Notes under the pieces: generated by a model
The model's database searches: none
Seen by the model: the letters and a program-made list of their open reading frames with translations, nothing else
Told to the model about the DNA's origin: nothing
Part shown: positions 36,060 through 44,833 of the stretch, piece after piece
Position numbering within the stretch: the stretch's first letter is position 1
Layout: every line of letters starts with the position of its first letter
Source: Bordetella flabilis
GTDB taxonomy: Bacteria; Pseudomonadota; Gammaproteobacteria; Burkholderiales; Burkholderiaceae_B
NCBI RefSeq assembly: GCF_001676725.1
Contig: NZ_CP016172.1
Coordinates: 682,001-746,000, forward strand
DNA: 64,000 nt
Direction: 5' to 3'
Program-made: the position numbers and the translations under genes

Positions 36060-36830
36060 TCAGTCTCCCGGCATCCAGGCGTGTTCGATTTCTTGCGCCT
36101 GCGCGGCCAGGGCGGCGGCCAGTTCGCTTTCCCGGCCCTCGATCCGTTCATTCAAGGCGGCGATGCTCAGGGCGGCGATCGGGTGGCCGGTGGGGCCGCG
36201 CACCGCCACACCCAGCCCGCCCATTTTCTCGACCACCACGTCCAGTAGCATGGCGTGACCCAGCGCGCGTGCCCGGGCGAGTTCCTGGTCCAGGCGTTGC
36301 AGGGGATAGCGTGGATACTTCTGCGCCATGCGGGCATGCACCAGAGGCATGACGGCCGCTGTCTCCAGGGCGTCCAGACCAGCCAGCAAGGCCAGGCTGC
36401 CGGCGCCCACTCCCAATGGCCGCCGGCTACCGATATCCAGGTAGTTCGCGCGTATCGGGTAGTCGCCAAAGCAGATATCGAGGCACACGGATTGCCAGCC
36501 GATCGGCACCGAGAGAATGGCCGTGTCTCCGAATTGCCGCGACAGGCGGATCAGCGCGGGCCGGGCAAGCGCGCGCATGTCGAGCCGGTCGACCATGGCG
36601 TGATGCATGGCGTATACCTGCGGACCCAGCACGTACTGTTTGGTTTGCGGGTCTCGCTCCACGAAACCTTCGCCTTCCAGTTCCTTCAGGATGCGCAGTG
36701 CCGTTGATACGTCGATCTGCGCATGCAGCGCGATTTCCGTCAGCCGGTTGACGCGGGGATCCGTCAGCGCGCTTAGTACGCGGCAGGTTTTCTGGGTGGC
36801 GGAGGCGGAATTGGCGAGCGGTGACGGCAT
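36060..36830 (-). CDS. IclR-family transcriptional regulator
   Basis: This 256-residue IclR regulator has an N-terminal winged helix (CRVLSALTDPRVNRLTEIA, DVSTALRILKELEGEGFVERD) and a C-terminal ligand-binding domain (GRRPLGVGAGSLALLAGL appears as SRRPLGVGAGSLALLAGL). It is the first gene of the operon, three bases before the thiolase gene, so it likely controls its own promoter and the following eleven genes. The ATG at 36830 is used; one nine codons upstream (36857) is equally possible because neither has a clear Shine-Dalgarno. Confidence 0.9.
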   Translation of the reverse strand: MPSPLANSASATQKTCRVLSALTDPRVNRLTEIALHAQIDVSTALRILKELEGEGFVERDPQTKQYVLGPQVYAMHHAMVDRLDMRALARPALIRLSRQFGDTAILSVPIGWQSVCLDICFGDYPIRANYLDIGSRRPLGVGAGSLALLAGLDALETAAVMPLVHARMAQKYPRYPLQRLDQELARARALGHAMLLDVVVEKMGGLGVAVRGPTGHPIAALSIAALNERIEGRESELAAALAAQAQEIEHAWMPGD

Positions 36831-37303
36831 CGGGCGATCAGGCAAGCAGTGGCGCATTGAAGATAGGTCTGCCGCGCCGGCACGGTAAAGTTGCGTCGCA
36901 GCAAAATTTCGTCAGATGAAAGTCGCGCTTTCCATTGTCGCGCCCAAGGCAAGCGGGCCGCCTGGGCGTGATGATGGGAGTTTTCGGCCGGTCTTCCCAT
37001 CTTCCGCATGGCGCCCGTTTGCCGCCGCCAGGGCGTCAGAAGACGGGCCGCCGCAACATCTGGCCGGCCAACAGCGCCGGATGTAGGCCGCCGCATCGGC
37101 CTGGCGTCGGCGTGCTCGCAGTCGTGCGCAGGAGGCTGATCAATATTCGGGCGCTGCCTCAGGTGCTGTACCCCCTGACCGCGAACGGCGCGATCACTCG
37201 ATCATGGCGCCGCTGGCCGACCTACATGCTTCGCTATCTTTCCCGATAAGCACACCTCGCGTTCATGGCCACGTCGGGTTGATAGTCAGGCCTGGCGACC
37301 TTG
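36831..37303. other. Intergenic region upstream of the IclR-led operon
   Basis: These 473 bases hold no recognisable gene. The promoter of the twelve-gene operon must lie near the IclR start; an AT-richer patch (36890-36925) is the best place for it, but no clear boxes or palindrome stand out. Confidence 0.5.
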
Positions 37304-38308
37304 TCACTCGACGTCCAGCGAAACGATACGTCCGCCTTCCGCCTGCAAGCGCGAAAGATACGTGGCGTGATCGATAACCTGGAACGGAAAATATAAACCT
37401 GTCGGAGTGGCCGCATTGCCGTCCAGGCCCGCCAGCCGCTCCAGAATCATGCTGACGCCGAGAGCGGTCAGGTGGGCCGCGCCGCGCGGATGCACGACCG
37501 CATGGCGGGTGCGTAGCGCAAGACCATCGTGGCCCTTACCTGCCAGTTCGATGATGATTTCCGTGGATTTTGGTTCGCCGCGACGCCGAGACGAACTGAT
37601 TCCGCTTGCGATGTTGAACTGCACGTTCGACGCTCCCGTTGCGGCCGCCAGGCCGGCGACATCGATAGACGAGAAGCCCGTCCCTCGCATCGTGGTGCCA
37701 TCGACCGCACGGAATTCGGCCTTGGCCTCGTCTTTGCCGCGCCACAGATAGCGGCCATCCCGACGTGTCAGCGCGTCCGGCAGCATTCGGTTCAGCCGCT
37801 CAAAATCCTCGGCGACCGCGGGGCCGCCTCCATCCTGATCATCGACGAGCGCACCGATCGTGATGTCGTCAAGCTGCGCAAAGGCCTTCGCGCACGAAAA
37901 CGTGGCAACGGTCGTGGCGCCCACCAGCCACTCGTAGCCCAGCACGATCGCCGAGGCGTCTGGCGCCAGCATGTAGGCCGCGACTTCGGGGGCGATTTCA
38001 TAGATGCCGGAAGAAATGCCCAGGTGAGGCAGGCCGCGACGTTGCGCGTAGCGCAGGCCGGCCAATCGATCGTCAGCGTAGAACACCGCCACAGCGGCTA
38101 CCGGACGATCACCCAGACCCAGGTCGTCTGCGCCGGGGTCGATCGCCACCCCTTCGGCGTTACGCAAGTCGCCAGCCGCTTTAGCGCATTTCCCTGCATC
38201 GCGCCCGCCGATCAGCAGCGGCACATCAGGATGCACGGCGCGCAGTGCGCCGGCGCTCAGGCGGCCGATAGCGCCTGTACCACCCATCAACAGAATAGGT
38301 TTCGTCAT
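37304..38308 (-). CDS. Saccharopine dehydrogenase-like NAD(P)-binding protein
   Basis: This 334-residue protein starts with a Rossmann motif, LLMGGTGAIGRLSAGAL, followed by the end of strand 2 in PLLIGGRDA and a catalytic-like domain with GISSGIYE and GYEWLVGATT. The layout is that of the saccharopine dehydrogenase-like family, whose members often lack saccharopine activity. ATG 38308 is chosen because the Rossmann strand starts there. It lies downstream of an isochorismatase-like gene on the same strand, with a gap of 182 bases. Substrate unknown. Confidence 0.82.
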   Translation of the reverse strand: MTKPILLMGGTGAIGRLSAGALRAVHPDVPLLIGGRDAGKCAKAAGDLRNAEGVAIDPGADDLGLGDRPVAAVAVFYADDRLAGLRYAQRRGLPHLGISSGIYEIAPEVAAYMLAPDASAIVLGYEWLVGATTVATFSCAKAFAQLDDITIGALVDDQDGGGPAVAEDFERLNRMLPDALTRRDGRYLWRGKDEAKAEFRAVDGTTMRGTGFSSIDVAGLAAATGASNVQFNIASGISSSRRRGEPKSTEIIIELAGKGHDGLALRTRHAVVHPRGAAHLTALGVSMILERLAGLDGNAATPTGLYFPFQVIDHATYLSRLQAEGGRIVSLDVE

Positions 38309-38490
38309 CAAGGTACGTACCTCCGGGTGTTGGCCATGGCGCGGACGGCTGCACGTTTCGTGCGCTTTTCTTGCAGGCAATGTCGGAGCCGCCCCGACAC
38401 GTTGCAAGCGTTAGCTATAGCTGATGCAAGAGATGACCGCGCATATCATGAAATACACTGCGCTTGGCGAGCAGGTCATCCCCAGCACGG

Positions 38491-39144
38491 TCAGCCTGCC
38501 GTGGCGGGAACCGGGGTGTTAAGCAACTGCTGTTCCCACAGATATGCGATGCCGCTGCCGGCGGCATGCTGGACCAGGATGTCGGTCAGCCCGGCGGCCG
38601 TATCGGCGCGCGCCCAGTCGCGTTGCCACTCGGCGGCCACTGCCATCCACGTCATCAGATTCACGCCGGCCGCTGTCATGCGCTGGAGGGCAACTTCGTG
38701 CGCCTCGACCGACACGCCGCCCGATGCATCGGTGACGACCGTCACATCCCAGCCTTCGCCCGCCGCCTGGATCGCCGGCATCGCGACGCAAATCTCGGTC
38801 CACAGCCCAGCGATGATCAACTGCTTGCGGCCCGTGGCTTTGGCCGCGTCGACCACTTTCTTGTCTTCCCACGTGTTGATGAACGTGCGGTCTATGACTT
38901 CCTGGCCCGGAAACACATCGGTGATCTGGGGAAAGATAAGGCCGCCGCGGGCCGCGATCACGCTCGTCAGAATCGTCGGCACGCCGAAGACCTTGGCGGC
39001 CTTTGCCAACGCCGTCGAATTGTTGACCACGGCATGCGGATCGTGGCTGTTCAGGTTGGTGAGCTGATAAGGCTGGTGGTCGATCAGGACGAGTACCGAA
39101 TCCTCTGGACGTAGAAGCGAATCGAGGCCATTGCGAAAAGTCAT
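38491..39144 (-). CDS. Isochorismatase-family cysteine hydrolase (YcaC-like)
   Basis: This 217-residue protein of the isochorismatase-like hydrolases has the catalytic aspartate D22 in VLVLIDHQPYQL and the probable nucleophile C119 in IIAGLWTEICVAMPA. DASGGVSVEAHEVALQRM is typical of the YcaC branch. These enzymes hydrolyse amides or related bonds; the substrate of this branch is not settled. It is divergent from a LysR gene at 39409 with 264 bases between, its likely regulator. Confidence 0.92.
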   Translation of the reverse strand: MTFRNGLDSLLRPEDSVLVLIDHQPYQLTNLNSHDPHAVVNNSTALAKAAKVFGVPTILTSVIAARGGLIFPQITDVFPGQEVIDRTFINTWEDKKVVDAAKATGRKQLIIAGLWTEICVAMPAIQAAGEGWDVTVVTDASGGVSVEAHEVALQRMTAAGVNLMTWMAVAAEWQRDWARADTAAGLTDILVQHAAGSGIAYLWEQQLLNTPVPATAG

Positions 39145-39408
39145 TAGCGATCCCTGGTTTGCTGTGGTTTGTGGAAATTGCATCGCGGGTTGCGTTGCAA
39201 GTCACTTTCCGGAAAAACGCGCGTAGTCGGCGACGCAGCCCGGATTCAGCATTATGTTTTCGCCGATCCTGATGCGGTAGTTCCGTTCCAGGGCGAGCTG
39301 TGTCGCGCCATCAGGAACATCGTCGGCGCGCGCTGCTGTCCGATTCGATGCTGGCTACGTAGTGCTATCCTGCGGCGAACTGCGTCGCAAAACGGGGAGC
39401 AACGCAAA

Positions 39409-40305
39409 GTGGATATCGAAGAACTTCAGACCTTCATCGAAGTCGCCGATGCGGGCGGCGTGTCGCCCGCCGCGCTTCGGCTGGGCGTTTCCAAGTCGAT
39501 CGTCAGCCGCCGGTTGCTGCGGTTGGAAACGGAACTTGGCGTCCAGTTGCTGGTGCGGACGACACGCGGGGCGGCGCTTACCGAGGCCGGGGCGATTTTC
39601 CGGGACCACGCGGCCAGGGCTTGCGCCGAAATCGACATGGCCCGGGAAACGATCGATCCGGCTGGCGAGCTGCAAGGCCGGTTGCGAGTCTCCGTTCCCG
39701 TGTCGTTCGGCCTGACGCATTTCGCGCCGGTGGTCGCGGAGCTGGCGCGGCGCCACCCCAAGCTTCATGTCCAGACCTGCTACAGCGATCGCTTCGTCGA
39801 TCTCATCGCCGAGGGTTACGACTGTGCGATACGCGTTGGCTATCTGCAGGACTCCAACCTGATCGCAAGACGTGTCGGCCCCATCCACGGCAAGCTGCTC
39901 GCCAGCCCCGGCTACATCCAGGCGCATGGCGCGCCCGAAACGCCAGACCAACTCGCCGCGCATGAGGCCCTCATGCAGGGCACCGAGACCTGGCAGTTCA
40001 TGAATGGCAACGAGACCATCGCAGTTCGTCCGCAAGGGCGCTTCAAGGCCGACAACGGCGCGGCCTTGGTCGCCGCCGCAATGGCAGGACTCGGGATCGC
40101 TTATCTGCCCGATTGCCTTACCCACGACTATGTGGCCGCCGGCGCGCTGGTGGCCATCATGACCGGTTATCCTCCGCCACCGGCCGGGGCCTACGTGGTT
40201 CGCCCGCCGGGCCAGCACCCCGCACGAAAGATACGGGTCTTGACGGACCTGTTGATCGAACATTTCGGGCAGTCGCCGCATTTTGCGGGGGTCGATGCGG
40301 GGTGA
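39409..40305 (+). CDS. LysR-family transcriptional regulator
   Basis: This 298-residue LysR protein has the helix-turn-helix in residues 17-37 (GVSPAALRLGVSKSIVSRRL), then LETELGVQLLVRTTRGAALTEAG and a substrate-binding-like effector domain (VSVPVSFGLTHFAPVV onwards). The start is GTG at 39409: GGGGAGC lies eight bases upstream and the family N-terminus begins there; the 80 residues upstream in the open frame have no homology. It should act on the divergent isochorismatase-like gene. A small TTGCA...TGCAA inverted repeat occurs in the gap. Confidence 0.9.
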   Translation: MDIEELQTFIEVADAGGVSPAALRLGVSKSIVSRRLLRLETELGVQLLVRTTRGAALTEAGAIFRDHAARACAEIDMARETIDPAGELQGRLRVSVPVSFGLTHFAPVVAELARRHPKLHVQTCYSDRFVDLIAEGYDCAIRVGYLQDSNLIARRVGPIHGKLLASPGYIQAHGAPETPDQLAAHEALMQGTETWQFMNGNETIAVRPQGRFKADNGAALVAAAMAGLGIAYLPDCLTHDYVAAGALVAIMTGYPPPPAGAYVVRPPGQHPARKIRVLTDLLIEHFGQSPHFAGVDAG

Positions 40306-40379
40306 TTGCATCGCGATGGACGCCCCGTACGTTCGCGACGCTGATTGCCTGGATCTTCCAACTTCTCTTGCGCGCCGAG

Positions 40380-41150
40380 TCAATTGAGGCGTTGGGCATC
40401 TTCACGAAGTGATCCGGCCCACTGGATGGCGTCGGCACCTGCCGGGATATGCATGGGCACCGACGGATCCGTCGCCGCGCGCCACACCGCTTCCGCAACG
40501 TCCTTCGCCCGCGTGCCGACGCCCGCTGACGCAGTCATGCGCTCCATGGCCTGCTTCATGAATTCGCCGTACACATCGTCGTCAATTCCCCGCAAACGGG
40601 TTCGGGCGGTGTCGCGAAAGCGGGTTTCGGCAGAAGATCCGGGCAGTACGATCCGGACACGCACGCCGAACTGCTCGACCTCGTTCGCCAGCGACTCGGT
40701 GAACGCATTCACGGCCGCCTTGGATGCCCGGTACACCCCCACGAGCGGCAAGGGCTTGTACGTCACCCCCGAAGTCACGTTCACGATCACGCCAGACCCG
40801 CGCGCGCGCATTTGCGGCAATACCGCTTGCGTGACCGCGATGGTACCGAAAGTATTGGTCTCGAAGAGCGCACGTACCGTTTCCATAGTCGTAAGCTCGA
40901 ATGGCGCGGGTGCGGCAAAGCCGGCGTTGTTCACCAGCACGTCAACCCGGCCGGCGGCGTCGATGGCCTTTCGGATGCCTTCCGCATCGGTCACGTCGAG
41001 CTGCAGCACGCGCAAGCGTGGGGACGGCGGCAGCACGTCCTCGCGCGGTGATCGCATTGTGGCCACGACCTGCCAGCCGCGCTCGAGGAAGCAGCGTGCG
41101 GTTTCGAGGCCGAAGCCGGAAGAGCAGCCGGTAATCAGTACGGTATTCAT
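40380..41150 (-). CDS. Short-chain dehydrogenase/reductase
   Basis: This 256-residue SDR has TGCSSGFG at residues 8-15, LVNNAGFA, the serine in VNVTSGVTY, and catalytic YRASK. FELTTMETVRALFETNTFG is typical of the group that includes bacterial SDR family oxidoreductases with broad substrates. It is divergent from an AraC gene at 41250, with 99 bases between, so the AraC protein is its probable activator. The start ATG at 41150 directly begins the cofactor domain. Confidence 0.93.
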   Translation of the reverse strand: MNTVLITGCSSGFGLETARCFLERGWQVVATMRSPREDVLPPSPRLRVLQLDVTDAEGIRKAIDAAGRVDVLVNNAGFAAPAPFELTTMETVRALFETNTFGTIAVTQAVLPQMRARGSGVIVNVTSGVTYKPLPLVGVYRASKAAVNAFTESLANEVEQFGVRVRIVLPGSSAETRFRDTARTRLRGIDDDVYGEFMKQAMERMTASAGVGTRAKDVAEAVWRAATDPSVPMHIPAGADAIQWAGSLREDAQRLN

Positions 41151-41165
41151 GGACAGTCCTTGGTG

Positions 41166-41240
41166 TGTCGCGAAGGCATCCACGATACGTCGCCGAATCT
41201 GCACTCGCTACAATGCACCGTCCACGATTCATTCGCGACA
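41166..41240. promoter_or_regulatory. Inverted repeat spanning the SDR/AraC divergent promoter
   Basis: TGTCGCGAA (41166-41174) and TTCGCGACA (41232-41240) are perfect inverted copies 57 bases apart. GACAGTCC also appears next to each gene start (about 41152 and 41237). Such spaced half-sites could be bound by the AraC-type regulator to control both genes. Function is inferred from position. Confidence 0.4.
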
Positions 41241-41249
41241 GTCCAGCTC

Positions 41250-42206
41250 ATGATAGATCCCCTCGCCGAAGTCGTGGCGCTCCTGCAGCCGGCCGCCCGC
41301 TTCTCCAAGCATGTCGTGGGCGCGGGTCCATGGAAGATCCGGCGCTCGGACGCCGGACAACCCTTCTATTGCGTCGTCCTCGAAGGCGGATGCCAGCTTG
41401 CGCTCGACGGCAACGAACCCATCGTGCTGCAGTCCGGCGACTTCGTGCTCATTCCGGCAGCCTTCGGTGTCGCGATGTCCAGTCTGCAGCGGCCGGCCGA
41501 TATGGAAGACTCCACGCCCGTCGCGCTGGGTGATGGCCGGTTCAGGATCGGCACGCAGGAGGGCCCGGCCGATCTTCGCGTCCTTGTGGGACATTGCAGC
41601 TTCGGCTCACCAGACGCGACCCTCCTGGTGTCACTGCTGCCGCAGCTCGTTCACGTTCGCGGCGAGCAGCGACTGGCGACGTTCGTGGAACTGGTGGGTG
41701 ATGAGTCTCGCGCGAACCGGCCCGCGCGCGAAATCATGCTCACGCGGCTGCTGGAGGTGCTGCTCATCGAGGCGCTGCGATCGTCGGCCGGCACGGCAGC
41801 TTCCCCGGGTATTGTGCGCGGGCTCGCTGACGAACGTCTCGCAGCAGCGATCCGCGCAATGCACGGGCAGCCGGCGCGAGCATGGACGGTCGCGGAGTTG
41901 GCAAAGGAGGCTGCACTGTCGCGGTCGTCGTTCTTCGTCCGCTTCAGGCGCGGCGTAGGCCTGAAACCGATGGAGTACCTGCTAGCCTGGCGCATGGCGC
42001 TTGCGAAAGACCAACTTCAGCGTGGGGACGGAGTTCGCGTGGCCGAGATCGCCGAACGGGTAGGGTACAGCTCGGCCAGCACGTTCAGCGTCGCCTTCAC
42101 CCGCCACGTCGGATGTCCGCCGACACAGTACGCGCGCGAGATGGCGGCTGCGGCACAGGAAGGCGTGCAGGATGAACCGCCCGAGTTGGCTCTTACCAGG
42201 CGATAA
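41250..42206 (+). CDS. AraC-family transcriptional regulator with cupin domain
   Basis: This 318-residue protein has an N-terminal cupin-type ligand domain (cupin_6 group: FSKHVVGAGPWKIRRSDAGQPFYCVVLEG, LQSGDFVLIPAAFGVAM). The C-terminus has two AraC helix-turn-helix motifs: WTVAELAKEAALSRSSFFVRFRRGVGLKPMEYL and RVAEIAERVGYSSASTFSVAFTRHVGCPPTQY. AraC proteins of this type often regulate a divergent oxidoreductase gene, here the SDR at 40380. The ATG at 41250 begins the family N-terminus MIDPLAEVVALLQP. Confidence 0.93.
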   Translation: MIDPLAEVVALLQPAARFSKHVVGAGPWKIRRSDAGQPFYCVVLEGGCQLALDGNEPIVLQSGDFVLIPAAFGVAMSSLQRPADMEDSTPVALGDGRFRIGTQEGPADLRVLVGHCSFGSPDATLLVSLLPQLVHVRGEQRLATFVELVGDESRANRPAREIMLTRLLEVLLIEALRSSAGTAASPGIVRGLADERLAAAIRAMHGQPARAWTVAELAKEAALSRSSFFVRFRRGVGLKPMEYLLAWRMALAKDQLQRGDGVRVAEIAERVGYSSASTFSVAFTRHVGCPPTQYAREMAAAAQEGVQDEPPELALTRR

Positions 42207-42455
42207 AACGCATTCGTGGGACACGGACATAGCGTCATGCGGCGATCAATTCCGCCACGCCTGAACCTGGGGCACAGGCGTATCCCCAGGCCGCGCAGGT
42301 GCTGGATGGGTCAATAGCTCGCGAAAGCTGCGGGGGAATTTTCGCCCGGTGGTTCACTTGGTACCTGATATTCAGATGAGGAGCAGGGCAGCGTGATCGT
42401 GAAGTAGTTGTTGCTTCGCGGCCGCTCGGCCGGCCACGGTTGAACAGCCGACCAT

Positions 42456-43227
42456 TCAGATGCGTTCAGCCAGCGCGGACGCAAAAAACTCGGTTACCTG
42501 TCGCACCTTCGCCGAAATGAATTTCCGATTCGGCCAGATGAGGCTGACATCACGTGTTTCACCGATGAATTCGTCGAGCACAGTGACGACATCTGCGTTA
42601 CGCAATTCAGCGGCTAAGGAGGCGCCATGAAACATGCCGATGCCGATACCTGCCTGCACGGCTGACAGGATTGTTTTGACGGAATTGGAAGAAAGATTTC
42701 CGCTCACCCGTACGCTGAATTTGCCGTGCGGGCCCTCGAACGCCCAGTGCTCCACGCCGTTGAAAATGATGCAGTTGTGGTGAGCCAGATATTCCGGCGT
42801 CATTGGCGTTCCATGCTGTTCGAAATAGCGGCGCGCCCCGACACACACCAATGAGGCGTTCGTCACGCGCCTTACCACAGCGTCGGGGCTATAGACGGGG
42901 CTGATCCGGATGGCCAGATCGACGCCCTCTGCCAGCAGGTCCTGGCACACCGTCCGCGAGATTGAGATCCAGTCTCAGCTTCGGATGTAGCGTCAGCAAC
43001 TTCGGGATGAGGGAAAGGACGTGCAGCCGGCCGAACGTGGCGAAGTCGCGATCCTGACGAGCCCTGAAAGCTCAAGCGTGCTGTTCATCAGCTCGCCATC
43101 CGCCTGCGCCATTTCGTCGAGGAGAGGCTTCGTCCGCTCGTAGTATCTCCTTCCATGGTCGGTCAACGTGACGCTGCGCGTGCTGCGATTGAGCAACTGC
43201 ACGCCAAGGTGCCTTTCAAGGACCCCG
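42456..43227 (-). pseudogene. LysR-family regulator, 5'-truncated with two frameshifts
   Basis: The minus strand encodes LERHLGVQLLNRSTRSVTL and ELSGLVRIAT in one frame. The next segment (ATFGRLHVLSLIPKLLTLHP, then KLRLDLNLADG) is in a second frame, and DLLAEGVDLAIRI onwards to the stop at 42456 is in a third. Frame changes fall near 43045 and 42945. The first 30 or so residues, including most of the recognition helix, are missing because the gene is cut at about 43228, where an inverted Bug fragment begins. It cannot make a working regulator. Confidence 0.88.
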
Positions 43228-43803
43228 GTGAACGCGGGCGTGGCGGCCGCGAACCTCGGCGACCTGATCAAGCTGGCCAAGGACAAGCCCAACTCGATCA
43301 GCTTCGGAACGGCTGGCTTGGGCAGTTCGCCCTATCAAGGCATGGCGATCCTGCAGGAAGCGCAGGACATCCGGTTCCTGCACGTGCCATACAAGAGCGG
43401 CGCCGAGTCCGTGACCGGCGTGGTAGCCGGGCAGGTCGACATGACCTTCGAAGCGACGCCGCAAGTCGTGCCCTTCGTCGCTTCGCAGAAGCTGCGCGCG
43501 CTGGCGGTGGCCAATACGCAACGCCTGGCGAGCGCGCCGGACGTGCCCTCGACGACTGAACTCGGTTATCCGGGCATCGTGTCGGGATCGGTGGCCGGAC
43601 TGATTGGCCCGACCGGCCTGCCGGCCGATGTCGTGAGCACGCTCAATGCGGCCGTGGCCAAGGTGGTGGTCGATCCCATATTCAAGGACACATTGCTCAA
43701 GCTGGGCACGGCCACCGCTTCGTCCTCGCCAGAGCAATTCCGGCGTCTGGTGGCGGAGGAAGACAAGCGCTGGTCCAAGATCCTGGCCGGCGCGAAGGAA
43801 TAG
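43228..43803 (+). pseudogene. Bug-family receptor, N-terminal half missing
   Basis: The frame carries only the second half of a Bug (TctC-like) receptor: NLGDLIKLAKDKPNSISFGT, RFLHVPYKSGAESVTGVVAG, AGLIGPTGLPADVV, ending WSKILAGAKE. The signal peptide and the first 130 or so residues (PPGG, ENRPGAGG and PDGYT motifs) are absent. Its upstream end abuts the truncated LysR on the other strand. A GTG at 43228 could start translation, but the product would stay in the cytoplasm and lack half the binding cleft. The class II aldolase gene 111 bases downstream may be its former operon partner. Confidence 0.88.
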
Positions 43804-43914
43804 TGACCGGTTGAGCCAGGCCCCCGCGGCTATCAACCCGCGGCGCTCCTTGCCCGGCCGACAGACACCCGCTACGGACAACCCCTTTCACTCTTCTCGA
43901 ACCAGGAGACCGAC

Positions 43915-44688
43915 ATGGAAACCATGCAACTCAAAAAGGGCGAAATCGTCAGCGCTTCGCTCAAGAAAATGGAAAGCGACCTGCGCTCGGAAAAGATGCC
44001 GCTGCGCGAAGCGGTCGCCGAGACTTGCCGCATCCTCTTCGCGTTCGGGCACGACTCCGGCCTGTCCGGCCAGATCACCGCTCGCGCGGAGACGGCGGGC
44101 ACCTACTGGACGCAGCGCCTCGGCCTGGGTTTCGATGAAATTACCAGCGACAACCTGCTGCTGGTCGACCAAGACCTCAACGTGCTGAAGGGCGAAGGGA
44201 TGCCCAATCCGGCCAACCGCTTCCATTCCTGGCTGTATCGCGCGCGGCCGGACATCAACTGCATCGTGCACTCGCACGCGCCGCACGCATCCGCGCTGGC
44301 GATGCTGGAAGTGCCGTTGACCATCTCGCACATGGATACCTGCGTGCTGTATGACCAGGTCGCGTTCCTGGGCGAGTGGCCCGGCATTCCGGTGGGCAAT
44401 GAGGAAGGCGAGATCATCAGCGGCGCGCTGGGGAACAAGAAGGCTATCCTGCTTTCGCACCACGGGCTGCTGGTGTGCGGCGCCAGCGTAGAAGAAGCCT
44501 GCGTGCTGGGCGTGATGTTCGAACGCGCAGCGCGGCTGCAATTGCTGGCGATGGCCGCGGGCGAGATCCAGCCGATTCCCCACGACCTGGGCGCGGAGGC
44601 GCAGAAGTGGGTCAGTACGCCGCGGCGGTACGAAGCCACGTTCGCCTACTACTCGCGGCGCGCGCGCCGGGAGCTTCCGGCGCTTTGA
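43915..44688 (+). CDS. Class II aldolase/adducin-family protein
   Basis: This 257-residue protein of the class II aldolase/adducin family has zinc ligands in the motif VHSHAPHASALAML (residues 119-132) and in LLSHHGLLVCGASVEEA, plus the early FGHDSGLSGQITARAE. Family members cleave or epimerise sugar phosphates (fuculose or ribulose phosphate) or decarboxylate related acids. AGGAGA precedes the ATG at 43915. It follows the broken Bug gene in the same direction. Substrate unknown; the Bug neighbour hints at an organic acid. Confidence 0.9.
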   Translation: METMQLKKGEIVSASLKKMESDLRSEKMPLREAVAETCRILFAFGHDSGLSGQITARAETAGTYWTQRLGLGFDEITSDNLLLVDQDLNVLKGEGMPNPANRFHSWLYRARPDINCIVHSHAPHASALAMLEVPLTISHMDTCVLYDQVAFLGEWPGIPVGNEEGEIISGALGNKKAILLSHHGLLVCGASVEEACVLGVMFERAARLQLLAMAAGEIQPIPHDLGAEAQKWVSTPRRYEATFAYYSRRARRELPAL

Positions 44689-44833
44689 GTCGCAGCGGGC
44701 GCGCCCCGGCTGGATCAGCGCGCGCTCCGTGTTTACCAAAGCCGGCATCGAAGCGCGCCCCAGGGCGCCCTGGAAGAGGACCGGCGCCAAGGTCACCGAC
44801 GAGGCGCCGGACTGGCAAGTAGGGCTCCTTCCG

